Assembly (NCBI GenBank): GCA_038212215.1
Contig: JBBQUT010000045.1
Location: 1 to 27,538, forward strand
DNA: 27,538 nucleotides
Direction of reading: 5' to 3'
Source of the DNA: JALZAI01 sp038212215
Lineage (GTDB): Bacteria > Actinomycetota > Actinomycetes > Mycobacteriales > Jatrophihabitantaceae
Part shown: in pieces, positions 5,497-13,127 of the stretch
Layout: every line of letters begins with the position of its first letter
Numbering within the stretch: position 1 is the first letter of the stretch
Notes under the pieces: model-generated
Told to the model about the DNA's origin: nothing
What the model saw: only the letters and a program-made list of their open reading frames with translations
The model's database searches: none
Program-made: the position numbers and the translations under genes

Positions 5497-7014
5497 CTAC
5501 AGTCGCCCCCGGTGGAAACCGAAATCGGCGAGGTCGGCACCAGCCGCGCGAGGGCGGCGCACCGGCCGGGCGAAGTGGTCCGTGGCTGCGCGGAAGTCCC
5601 CGGCGGCCGGGTCTCCGGCCACCGTATCGCCCACCGAGCCGGCCGCTGCCGAATCGGCATATCCCGTCCGCACGACGTCGAGGTCCGGGCGCCACATCTC
5701 GTGGACGATGAGCCCCGCCAGGCCTAGCAGCAGGGCGTCCCGAACGACGATCAGCAGGATCAGCCAGCCGTAGCCCAACCCGCGCGCGGACTCGCCCAGA
5801 CCGAGCAGCAGCGTCAGGGTGGCGAACCAGACGGCGACCTCCACGAATTGCCAGACCAGGGCCAACCGCCAGCGCGGCCGCGCCAGCGCCAGCAGCGGGA
5901 CCAACCACAGCGAGTACTGCGGGCTCCACACCTTGGTCGTGAGCAGGAACGCGAGCACGACCAGGAAGGCGAGCTGTCCCAGCCGCGGGGTGCTCGGCGC
6001 TGCGAGCCCGACCGCGGCGACCGCCAGCAGCGCGACGACGAGCGCAACGGCGACGGCGGTACCCGGGGGTACCCAGTAGGTCGCGTCGGTGGCCTGGGTG
6101 CCGTCGTGGGCGAGCGTCTTGACGATCGCCCACACCGTGCTGCGTTCGGTCGGCCGGTCAATGCTGAACCGGTAGAACGCCCACCACCCGTGCCCGTAGG
6201 CGAGCGCGACCGGGACGTTCACGGCGGCCCACGACAGTGCAGCGGCAGCACCCGCCCATAGCACCGGAGGGTAACGCCGCGTCCGCACGGCGAGGATCGC
6301 AAGCGCGACGAGCAGCAAGGCGGGATACAGCTTCGCGGCCGCGCCCAGCCCGATCAGCACCCCGGAGGCGACCGGCCGCCCGCGCGCCCAGGCCCACAAC
6401 GCCGTGCTGGTGAACGCCATGGCCAGCAGGTCCCAGTTCGAGAACGCGTGGAACACCAGCAGCGGTGACAGTGCGAACAATGCCGCGTCGTAAGGGCGCC
6501 CGCGCGCGGTCTGTGCAGTCGCGGCCGTCGTGATCAGCGCGCAGATCGACAACAGCAGGGCAGTCACCACGGCGAACAGCACAGACAGCGACCACTCGCC
6601 TACGAGAGCTTTCAAGCCCCGCGCCAGCGCGCCAGCGGCCCACATCAGGCCACCGGTCAACACGGGGTATTCGACAGCGGTGTCGCGGTACGGCACTGCG
6701 CCGACGTCCAGGCGCTCGTCGCTCCACAGCGGGACGACGTCGGAGTAACACATGTGCGTGTACTGCTTCGAGCCGGTCCAGTCGCCGGTTAAGCACGGCG
6801 ACTTCTGCGCGAAACCGAGCAGCATCGTGAGCACCGTCATCGCGAGCAGCGCTCGCACGGGTGTCCACCACGACGACCGGCGCACGCCCGCCCGGGTGCC
6901 CCACGCACCGCCGAGCATGCCGCTTGCCCGGGCGGCGGTGGCGTCCAGCTGGCTCGGCGGCCGCGAGGCGGATTGCAGCGGCCGCGCGGCGGACTGGGTG
7001 GGGGCGGTGCTCAC
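5497..7014 (-). CDS. GT87-family (DUF2029) polyprenol-dependent membrane glycosyltransferase
   Basis: A 505-residue polytopic membrane protein with about ten hydrophobic segments. The first follows the Ser/Arg-rich cytoplasmic N-terminus (VRALLAMTVLTMLLGFA, near residue 55). An early extracytoplasmic loop has CYSDVVPLWSDERLDVGAVP and YRDTAVEYPVLTGGLMW, the usual GT87 region. Further on come FSNWDLLAMAFTSTALWAWA, GLGAAAKLYPALLLVAL and TKVWSPQYSLWLVPLLALA, all recurrent GT87/DUF2029 elements. Family members transfer mannose or arabinose from polyprenyl-phosphate donors onto wall glycans; the sugar here is unknown. It matches the position of Rv0051 between ponA1 and rpsF in M. tuberculosis. The GTG start at 7014 overlaps the PBP stop by four bases. 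Confidence 0.85.
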   Translation of the reverse strand: MSTAPTQSAARPLQSASRPPSQLDATAARASGMLGGAWGTRAGVRRSSWWTPVRALLAMTVLTMLLGFAQKSPCLTGDWTGSKQYTHMCYSDVVPLWSDERLDVGAVPYRDTAVEYPVLTGGLMWAAGALARGLKALVGEWSLSVLFAVVTALLLSICALITTAATAQTARGRPYDAALFALSPLLVFHAFSNWDLLAMAFTSTALWAWARGRPVASGVLIGLGAAAKLYPALLLVALAILAVRTRRYPPVLWAGAAAALSWAAVNVPVALAYGHGWWAFYRFSIDRPTERSTVWAIVKTLAHDGTQATDATYWVPPGTAVAVALVVALLAVAAVGLAAPSTPRLGQLAFLVVLAFLLTTKVWSPQYSLWLVPLLALARPRWRLALVWQFVEVAVWFATLTLLLGLGESARGLGYGWLILLIVVRDALLLGLAGLIVHEMWRPDLDVVRTGYADSAAAGSVGDTVAGDPAAGDFRAATDHFARPVRRPRAAGADLADFGFHRGRL

Positions 7015-9302
7015 CCGGGAGCGGTCGTAGTCGGCTTACCCGCCGCCGCGGGCGTGGTGGACGTTCCGCCGGAGGACGAGCTGGGCGTCGGCGGCGCACT
7101 GGTGGTGGTTGGCGGCGCACTGGTGGTGGTCGGCGGCGCACTGGTCGTGGTCGGCGGCGCACTGGTCGTGGGAGGTGCCGAGCTCGAGGTCACAGGTGGT
7201 GAGCTGGAGGTTGGCGCGGTGGTTGTCGACGGCGCGGACGACGTCCGGTCAGCGGCGAAGATCAGCTGCTTGCTCGCGAGGTGCTGCTGGGACGTCCCGG
7301 CGAGGTAGGAGTCCATGAACGCCTTCCAGGCCCGGCCGGGCAGATCCCGTCCGTATTCCGCTGCGCCACTCGAGTTGACGATCGCATGCGTCGAATCACC
7401 GCTGCCGGCCCACACCGCCGCGGCGACCTGCGGCGTGTAGCCGACCATCCACGCGTCGCTGTTGCCGCCATTGTCCGGACCGCTCTGGATTCCTTCGGTG
7501 CCCGTCTTTGCTGCGGACGGACGGCCGTCGGCGAGGGAGACACCGGACCAGGAAGCGATCGGTTCCAGTGTCAGCGTGACGTCATTGGCAACCTTCGTGT
7601 CGATCGCGCGCTTGCCCGACGTGGCGTGGCTGTAAACGACATTCCCGGCGGAATCGGTTGCCTTCTGGACAAAGTACGGCTGGTGTGCAGTGCCACCGTT
7701 CGCCAGCGTCGCGAACCCGGCGGCTTGATCGATCGGGTGCACTGCAAAGTCGCCGATGCCGATGCCGAACGTGGTCTCGCCGCGCGAGTTCACCAGGGTC
7801 GGACGGCCACCGATCTGTTTCGACACGCCCATGGCATGCGCGGTGTCCGCAACGTCGGTAGGCCCGACCTTTGCTGCCATCTGGTCGAAAGTCGTGTTGA
7901 GCGAGTACTTCATCGCGTTCGCGACACTGACCGAAGACGAGCTGAACGGCTTGTCGCTGGGATCGTTGCAGATCTTGGTCGCTTCGATAGTGACGCATTG
8001 ACTGCCGTCAACGTGCGAGTCGATCGCGATGGGGGTGCCCTTGCTCTTCTTCTCCAACGTCTGGGTCAGTGCCGTCGCGAGCGTGTACGGCTTGAACGAC
8101 GATCCGGGAGCCGCGCTGCCCACGCCGGCATAGTCGTTGTAGTCGACCTTTCCCGCGTAGTTCTTGCGTCCCGGCCCGGATCCTCCGTAGTAGGCGATGA
8201 CGGCGCCGGTTTTCGGATCGAGCGCCACCAGCGCGTTCTTGATGTTGCGTTCTTGCTTGCTCAGCCCGGCGAAGGTCGTGCCGATCGCGGCAGCGGCCGC
8301 ATGCTGCGCCCTGCGACGGATCGTGGTGCGGATGGTGAGGCCCTTGGCGTAGACCGACTCCTCCTTGATGCCGTTGGCCTGCAATTCCGCCAGAACGCGC
8401 TGCACGATAAGGAAATTCGGGCCATTGACGCCGAGGCTTCCGGTGTTCTTCGGGATGCTCGTGCGCGGGTAGGGCACCGCGTCGGCCTGTGCCCGCGTCA
8501 GGTGCTTGGTAGCGACCATTCCGTCGATGACATAGTGCCACCGCGCCCGCGCCTGACCGGGATGGACTGCCGGGTCGTAGTAGCTCGGCGCCCGCAACAG
8601 CATCGCCAGGACGGCGCCTTCGCCGACACTCAGCTTGCTGACGTCCTTGTTGAAGAAAGCGTCGGACGCCGCTTGGATGCCGTAGGCACCTCGTCCGAAA
8701 TAGACGGTGTTCAAGTAGTACTCCAGAATCTGGTCCTTGGAGTACTCGCGCGATAGCTTCACCGCGATCGCCAGTTCGCGCAGCTTGCGCGACAGCGTGC
8801 GCGCGTTAGTGAGGTAGGCGTTCTTCACATATTGCTGGGTTATCCCCGAACCGCCCTGGGTGTCGCCGCCGGTCAGGTCGGAGAGCCCGGCACGCAGCGT
8901 GCCGGTAATCGACACGCCGGGCTCGCTGTAGAAGCTGCGGTCTTCGGCGGCGAGGATGTCCCACTGCACGGGCTTGGGCACCTGGCTGATACGGACGATG
9001 GTGCGGTCGACGGTGCCGATCTTGGCAAGCACCGAACCGTCGGCGTACTGGATCGTGGCGACCTGCGGCAGCGGCAGGGTGTCCGGGCGCGGCACGCGGC
9101 TGAGCGTATAGAAGAGCACCACTGCAGTGACCATCAAGGCCGCGAGCAGGCCCAGCAGCCAGGTGCTCAGGATGCCAACCCGGCGAAACACCCGCTTGGT
9201 GCGGCTCATCGCCGCAAGGCGGGCCTTCTTGCGCGCGCGGCGTGCGCGCCACCGGTCCCTCAAGCCGGCCTTGGAGTCGAGGCGAGTCTGGCCATCAGCC
9301 AC
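7011..9302 (-). CDS. ponA: bifunctional class A penicillin-binding protein (transglycosylase/transpeptidase)
   Basis: A 763-residue enzyme that polymerises and cross-links peptidoglycan outside the membrane. It has a basic cytoplasmic tail (residues 10-42), one membrane anchor (43-66), then the GT51 domain with AAEDRSFYSEPG (catalytic Glu at 120) and GGSGITQQYVKN (150-161). The transpeptidase domain has SxxK as SSFK at 401-404, SxN as SLN at 467-469 and KTG at 599-601. The last 70 residues are a low-complexity Pro/Thr/Ser tail with SAPPTTT repeats, as in mycobacterial PonA1. The start is GTG 9302, seven bases after GGGGAGG. It overlaps the GT87 gene by GTGA, and this pair stands upstream of rpsF as in M. 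tuberculosis. Confidence 0.95.
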   Translation of the reverse strand: MADGQTRLDSKAGLRDRWRARRARKKARLAAMSRTKRVFRRVGILSTWLLGLLAALMVTAVVLFYTLSRVPRPDTLPLPQVATIQYADGSVLAKIGTVDRTIVRISQVPKPVQWDILAAEDRSFYSEPGVSITGTLRAGLSDLTGGDTQGGSGITQQYVKNAYLTNARTLSRKLRELAIAVKLSREYSKDQILEYYLNTVYFGRGAYGIQAASDAFFNKDVSKLSVGEGAVLAMLLRAPSYYDPAVHPGQARARWHYVIDGMVATKHLTRAQADAVPYPRTSIPKNTGSLGVNGPNFLIVQRVLAELQANGIKEESVYAKGLTIRTTIRRRAQHAAAAAIGTTFAGLSKQERNIKNALVALDPKTGAVIAYYGGSGPGRKNYAGKVDYNDYAGVGSAAPGSSFKPYTLATALTQTLEKKSKGTPIAIDSHVDGSQCVTIEATKICNDPSDKPFSSSSVSVANAMKYSLNTTFDQMAAKVGPTDVADTAHAMGVSKQIGGRPTLVNSRGETTFGIGIGDFAVHPIDQAAGFATLANGGTAHQPYFVQKATDSAGNVVYSHATSGKRAIDTKVANDVTLTLEPIASWSGVSLADGRPSAAKTGTEGIQSGPDNGGNSDAWMVGYTPQVAAAVWAGSGDSTHAIVNSSGAAEYGRDLPGRAWKAFMDSYLAGTSQQHLASKQLIFAADRTSSAPSTTTAPTSSSPPVTSSSAPPTTSAPPTTTSAPPTTTSAPPTTTSAPPTPSSSSGGTSTTPAAAGKPTTTAPG
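7090..7163 (-). repeat. 21-bp tandem repeat coding the SAPPTTT tail
   Basis: GGCGGCGCACT recurs at 7090, 7111, 7132 and 7153, exactly 21 bp apart, within units of about GGTGGTGGTCGGCGGCGCACT. The unit length preserves the frame and encodes four heptapeptides of the PBP's extracytoplasmic tail. Copy number may vary between strains. Confidence 0.9.
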
Positions 9303-9332
9303 GCGGTGTCCTCCCCGGGCACTGTCACTTAG

Positions 9333-9380
9333 TCAAGCGGTGCAGACGTCTGAGCGGTGGACGTAGTCGAGCGGTGGACG
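9333..9380. repeat. three imperfect direct repeats upstream of the PBP gene
   Basis: TCAAGCGGTG (9333), TCTGAGCGGTGGACG (9350) and TCGAGCGGTGGACG (9367) share an AGCGGTG core; GAGCGGTGGACG is identical at 9352-9363 and 9369-9380. They lie 30-80 bp upstream of the PBP start, where its promoter would be, and could be binding sites for a regulator. No protein can be named. Confidence 0.5.
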
Positions 9381-9503
9381 CAACCAGCCGTGGGCATCCT
9401 CGATGCCGAACGGGTCGGTTTCCGCTTCGACGTTACGCGAGGCGTGTCGCACGTCCTCCGAGCGCCGCAGCGCAGCCTCAGCGACCTCGGTCGCACCCGA
9501 CGG

Positions 9504-11765
9504 CTAAGGGCGGCCCAGGGACTGCTGCAGAATCTGCGCGACGTCCAGAACCTGGACACGCTCGCTGGCAGTGCCTTCGGCGACCTTCTGAGTCACGGCG
9601 TCGGAGAGCATGACCATGCAGAACGGGCAGGCTGTCGAGATCAGATCGGGATCGAGTCCGAGCGCTTCCTCGGTGCGCTCGACGTTGATCCGCTTGCCGA
9701 TCTTCTCCTCCATCCAGAAGCGCGCACCGCCGGCGCCGCAGCAGAAGCCACGATCCTTGCAGCGGTGCATCTCCTGGGATTTGAGCGCCGGAATCGCGCC
9801 GAGCACCTCGCGCGGCGGGGTGTAGACCTTGTTGTGGCGCCCGAGGTAGCAGGGATCGTGGTAGGTCACCAACTTGTCGATCGGCTCGACCGGCGTGAGC
9901 TTGCCCTCGGCAACGAGCTTGCCGAGCAACTGGGTGTGGTGCACGACCTCGTAGTGGCCGCCGAGCTGGGGGTACTCGTTGGCGAGGGAGTTGAAGCAGT
10001 GCGGGCAGGTCGCGACGATCTTGAGCGGGTCGGCCCGTGTGATGGAGTTGAGCGTCTCGACGTTTTGCATCCCCTGCATCTGGAAGAGGAACTCGTTGCC
10101 GAGTCGGCGCGCCGGGTCGCCAGTGCACGTCTCGCCGGTGCCGAGCACGGCGAACTCGACGCCCGCGATATGCAGCAGTTCGGCGAAGGCGATCGTTACC
10201 TTCTTGGAGCGGTCCTCGAGCGCACCGGCGCATCCGACCCAGAACAGGTACTCGACGTCGACGTCGAGCTTGCTGCCTGGCTCTGCCCGGCGCACTTCGA
10301 AGGACAAGTTCTTCAGCCATTCCTCTCGGCCGCGATCGGCCATGCCCCAAGGGTTGCCCTTGTTCTCGATGTTGCGCAGCATCACGCCGGCCTCGGACGG
10401 GAATGCGGACTCGATGAGAACCTGGTAACGGCGCATATCCACGATGTGGTCGATGTGTTCGATGTCGACCGGGCACTGCTCGACGCACGCGCCGCAGGTC
10501 GTGCACGACCACAGGACGTCCGGGTCGATCACGCCTCCGCTGGCGAGGTCGCCAACAAGCGGTCGCACCGCCTGATCAGCGCCCGAGCCCTCGATACGCG
10601 CGAAACCCGATTCCGGCACGTGCCCCGCTTTACCCTCCGCGCTCGCATCGCTCGGCACACTCTGGCCACCGATGAGATACGGCGCCTTGGCGAAAAGGTG
10701 ATCGCGCAGATCCATGATGACGAGCTTCGGCGACAGCGGCTTGCCGGTGTTCCATGCCGGGCATTGCGACTGGCAGCGTCCACACTCTGTGCAGGTCGCA
10801 AAGTCGAGGTATCCCTTCCAGGTGAAGTCCTCGATCTTGCCTTTGCCGAACACGGTGTCCTCGGACAGATTTTCGACGTCACTGAAGTCGATCGCCTTGC
10901 CGTCTTTGTCAGTGACCGGCAGCAGCGCGCCGAGCCCGTCCGGCTCGCGCTTGGTGAGCACATTTATCGGCGCGGTCGCGATGTGCAGATGCTTGGAGTA
11001 GACGACGATGACCGTGAAACCGAAGATCACCGCCATCTGGGCGAGCAGGAAGAACGTCTCGAGGCCATGGTTGTACGCACCGTCGCCAAGTAGCTTCCCC
11101 ACCGTGTAGGACGCGAACGGCGCCTTGGACTTCCCCCACGGGAAGTGCCCGGTGTTGTACTGCGCGCCCCGGTAGAGCAGCAGCGTGATCACGACCAGCG
11201 AGATCATCCCCAGGATGAGCCACGCCGGTCCGGTGTGCGAGCCGTAGAACCTGCTATCGCGATTCTTGCGATCTGGTGCGTTGCGAACCCGGTTGACGGC
11301 AAACCAGATGAGCGCCGCGAGTACGGCGATTGCGAAGAAATCCTCCATAAAGCCGAGCCAGCGGGCGTGTCCGAGGATCGGCAAGGCGAAGTCCTGACTG
11401 ATGACGAGTGCGCCAGCGGCCTCGACGACGGTCAGACCGAGGACGATGAATCCCCAGAATGTGAAAAAGTGCGCGGTGCCGGGGGCGCTCCATTTCAGCA
11501 GCTTGCGCTGCCCCAGGACCTCGACCACTTGCCCCTTGATCCGCTCCCCGATCCCGTCAGTGCGGCCGAGATCGGTCTGCCCCGAACGGATCAGCTTGAT
11601 CAGCCAGGCGATCCGCCGGCCGGCCAGCACCGCGGTGACCAGCAGCATGGCCACGGTCAGCACAATGCGCAACACGCCCGGTGCGGTGTACGCCCAGTCG
11701 AAGATCTTGCCGTAGGCGATCGGTTGGGTGCTCACAACGGTGCTCCCGACAATGCTGAACGCCAC
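9504..11765 (-). CDS. membrane-bound iron-sulfur oxidoreductase with CCG domains (Rv0338c-like)
   Basis: A 753-residue fusion. The N-terminal part has about five membrane segments (near 30-49, 100-121, 142-160, 180-199, 237-256) and resembles a heme-binding NarI/HdrE-type subunit. Two [4Fe-4S] ferredoxin motifs follow: CTECGRCQSQCP (Cys 325, 328, 331, 335) and CTTCGACVEQCP (421, 424, 427, 431). The C-terminal half has two cysteine-rich CCG-type domains, with VGCAGALED and CPHCFNSLANEYP, then HDPCYLGRHN, GFCCGAGGARFWMEE and CPFCMVMLSDA, as in heterodisulfide reductase HdrD and GlpC. It should pass electrons between a quinone or membrane carrier and an unknown partner. Mycobacterial homologs are reported as essential. 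The start is GTG 11765 with AGGAGGAG upstream. It is divergent from the next gene. Confidence 0.9.
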   Translation of the reverse strand: MAFSIVGSTVVSTQPIAYGKIFDWAYTAPGVLRIVLTVAMLLVTAVLAGRRIAWLIKLIRSGQTDLGRTDGIGERIKGQVVEVLGQRKLLKWSAPGTAHFFTFWGFIVLGLTVVEAAGALVISQDFALPILGHARWLGFMEDFFAIAVLAALIWFAVNRVRNAPDRKNRDSRFYGSHTGPAWLILGMISLVVITLLLYRGAQYNTGHFPWGKSKAPFASYTVGKLLGDGAYNHGLETFFLLAQMAVIFGFTVIVVYSKHLHIATAPINVLTKREPDGLGALLPVTDKDGKAIDFSDVENLSEDTVFGKGKIEDFTWKGYLDFATCTECGRCQSQCPAWNTGKPLSPKLVIMDLRDHLFAKAPYLIGGQSVPSDASAEGKAGHVPESGFARIEGSGADQAVRPLVGDLASGGVIDPDVLWSCTTCGACVEQCPVDIEHIDHIVDMRRYQVLIESAFPSEAGVMLRNIENKGNPWGMADRGREEWLKNLSFEVRRAEPGSKLDVDVEYLFWVGCAGALEDRSKKVTIAFAELLHIAGVEFAVLGTGETCTGDPARRLGNEFLFQMQGMQNVETLNSITRADPLKIVATCPHCFNSLANEYPQLGGHYEVVHHTQLLGKLVAEGKLTPVEPIDKLVTYHDPCYLGRHNKVYTPPREVLGAIPALKSQEMHRCKDRGFCCGAGGARFWMEEKIGKRINVERTEEALGLDPDLISTACPFCMVMLSDAVTQKVAEGTASERVQVLDVAQILQQSLGRP

Positions 11766-11802
11766 GGGTCTCCTCCTGATGAAGTTCGGCGGAACTGAAG
11801 TG

Positions 11803-11830
11803 AGACTATTCTCCGGCTACCCTGAAGTAA
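11803..11830 (-). promoter_or_regulatory. possible promoter of the Fe-S oxidoreductase gene
   Basis: On the minus strand TTACTT (11830-11825) and TAGTCT (11808-11803) stand 16 bp apart, about 40 bp upstream of the GTG start. Both are imperfect hexamers. In the same divergent gap, CTAAC-N5-GTTAG (11865-11879) forms a small palindrome just ahead of the plus-strand gene. Confidence 0.3.
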
Positions 11831-11903
11831 CCGGCAGCGGTGAAACGGCACACCGCGAGATTCTCTAACGAGAGGTTAGGCCGGCCTGGCAGTAAGGAAA
11901 GTG

Positions 11904-12419
11904 ATGGCGGCAAAGCGATCCCGCGTCCCATCCGCTCTCGGCAGCATCCCGCTTGTCGGCGGGCTGGCCAAGCAGGCCGACAGTCAGGCCCAATGGTTAC
12001 AGGACCTCCTCGAACAGAACACCCGCATGGTGGCGCAGTTGCCCGAGACATTGAGATCTTTCAACGACTCGCTGGAGCGGTTCAACCAGACCGTCGAGCG
12101 GCTGGACCGGATGGTCACACGGGTCGAGTCCGCGACGGACCGGGTGCTCAAGCCGGTCGACGAGTTGGGCCCGCAGCTGGACCGGATCCGTGAAGTTCCC
12201 GAGTTGATCGACGCACTGCGCTCGGAGGCGCTACCAGCGTTGCTCGCCGCTACGACCACGCAGAAGCAGGTTGCGCTGTTGACCAGCACGATGGATCGGG
12301 TACTCGACGTCGTGGGCGACCTGCCCGGCGCCGGGCTGATGCGCCGCTTCGCGGACCTTCGCGGCGATCTGCTCCACGGAACCGATCCGCCGGCCAAGAC
12401 TTCACCAAAACTGCCGTAA
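11904..12419 (+). CDS. conserved-looking helical protein of unknown function
   Basis: A 171-residue protein that I do not recognise as a named family. After a basic N-terminus and a short Gly/Pro segment (GSIPLVGGLAKQADSQ) it is almost entirely helix-forming. Residues about 28-90 show amphipathic heptads (LQDLLEQNTRMVAQLPETL, FNDSLERFNQTVERLDRMV), followed by RVESATDRVLKPVDELG. A second helical part (LPALLAATTTQKQVALL) ends in a short polar tail. There is no signal peptide or membrane segment and no cysteine. The coiled-coil pattern suggests oligomerisation or a scaffold role. ATG 11904 follows AAGGAAAG; GTG 11901 is an equally close alternative. It stands 18 bp before the phosphatase gene in the same direction and probably shares its transcript. 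Confidence 0.75.
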   Translation: MAAKRSRVPSALGSIPLVGGLAKQADSQAQWLQDLLEQNTRMVAQLPETLRSFNDSLERFNQTVERLDRMVTRVESATDRVLKPVDELGPQLDRIREVPELIDALRSEALPALLAATTTQKQVALLTSTMDRVLDVVGDLPGAGLMRRFADLRGDLLHGTDPPAKTSPKLP

Positions 12420-12437
12420 CGGTCCGGCCACCGCGTC

Positions 12438-13004
12438 GTGTCTTTTGTGGTGTTGTTCGTCTGCACCGGCAACATTTGCCGATCACCGGTCGCAGAACGG
12501 CTCTTCAACGCGCGCGTGCTCGGGGCTGCCGTCGCGGTGAGTGCGGGCACGCACGCGATGACCGGGTGGCCGATCGACGGGCCGTCCGCGCTCGCGTTGC
12601 GCGAACTGGGAGTCGAACCGGGTGGGCATGCGGCGCAGCCTGTCACACCCGAGCTCACAGACGGCGCCGACCTGATCCTGACCGCCACGACCGAGCACCG
12701 CTCAAAGCTTGTGCAAACCGCGCCGCTGCTGTTTCGAAAAACCTTCACGCTGCGCGAGTTCGCCAGGTTGGGCACCGCGCTCGAGCCGGCCCACGCCCCG
12801 CTGAATCCGGATGGCATGCGTCGGCGGGTTACCGAAATAGCTGACCAGCGCGGGCAGGCTGCGGCTCCTGCACCTGGCGGCGACGAGATCGGGGACCCGT
12901 ACGGTGCCGAGCGCGCAGTCGCGCGTTCCTGCGCGGCAATGATCTCCGCTGCGATCGATGCCGCGCTCAGTGCACTCGGCGCCGGCAAAGGGCGCCGACC
13001 GTAG
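12438..13004 (+). CDS. low-molecular-weight protein-tyrosine phosphatase (Wzb/PtpA-like)
   Basis: A 188-residue cytoplasmic phosphatase. The P-loop CTGNICRS occupies residues 9-16, with the nucleophile Cys9 and the phosphate-binding Arg15. The general-acid Asp is in GDPYG (Asp153), as in the family. SAGTHAMTGWPIDGPSALAL and the DLILTATTEHRS segment are also typical. Between residues 110 and 150 there is a Pro/Ala-rich insertion, making it longer than the usual 150-160. Enzymes of this type remove phosphate from the C-terminal tyrosines of BY-kinases, and such a kinase is encoded next to it on the opposite strand. The start is GTG 12438; a downstream GTG at 12447 would be too close to the P-loop. 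Confidence 0.92.
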   Translation: MSFVVLFVCTGNICRSPVAERLFNARVLGAAVAVSAGTHAMTGWPIDGPSALALRELGVEPGGHAAQPVTPELTDGADLILTATTEHRSKLVQTAPLLFRKTFTLREFARLGTALEPAHAPLNPDGMRRRVTEIADQRGQAAAPAPGGDEIGDPYGAERAVARSCAAMISAAIDAALSALGAGKGRRP

Positions 13005-13106
13005 CCGAGCAACGACGATCGTAGGCAGCGCGGCCAGCTGGGAGGCGCGGCGAGCGCGGGATTCAGCGGCCCGGCGAGCTTGCTTCACCCGGGCAGCGAC
13101 TTAGGT

Positions 13107-13127
13107 CCAGCAGCGCTTTACTGCTGG
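13107..13127. terminator. hairpin spanning the stop codon of the tyrosine-kinase gene
   Basis: CCAGCAG (13107-13113) and CTGCTGG (13121-13127) form a perfect 7-bp stem with a 7-base loop that contains the kinase stop (TTA at 13118-13120). It lies in the short gap between convergent genes and could stop transcription from both sides, although no T tract follows. A second, 6-bp stem GCCCGG/CCGGGC spans 13069-13094. Confidence 0.45.

Noticed and set aside
9481..9494. Terminator for the Fe-S oxidoreductase gene
   Set aside because: GCGAC-CTCG-GTCGC is only a 5-bp stem, with no T tract. Moreover it lies just beyond the stop without other support.
9357..11093. 578-codon plus-strand open frame
   Set aside because: It is opposite the Fe-S oxidoreductase gene and arises from high GC content; its sequence shows no domain, while the other strand has clear ferredoxin and CCG motifs.
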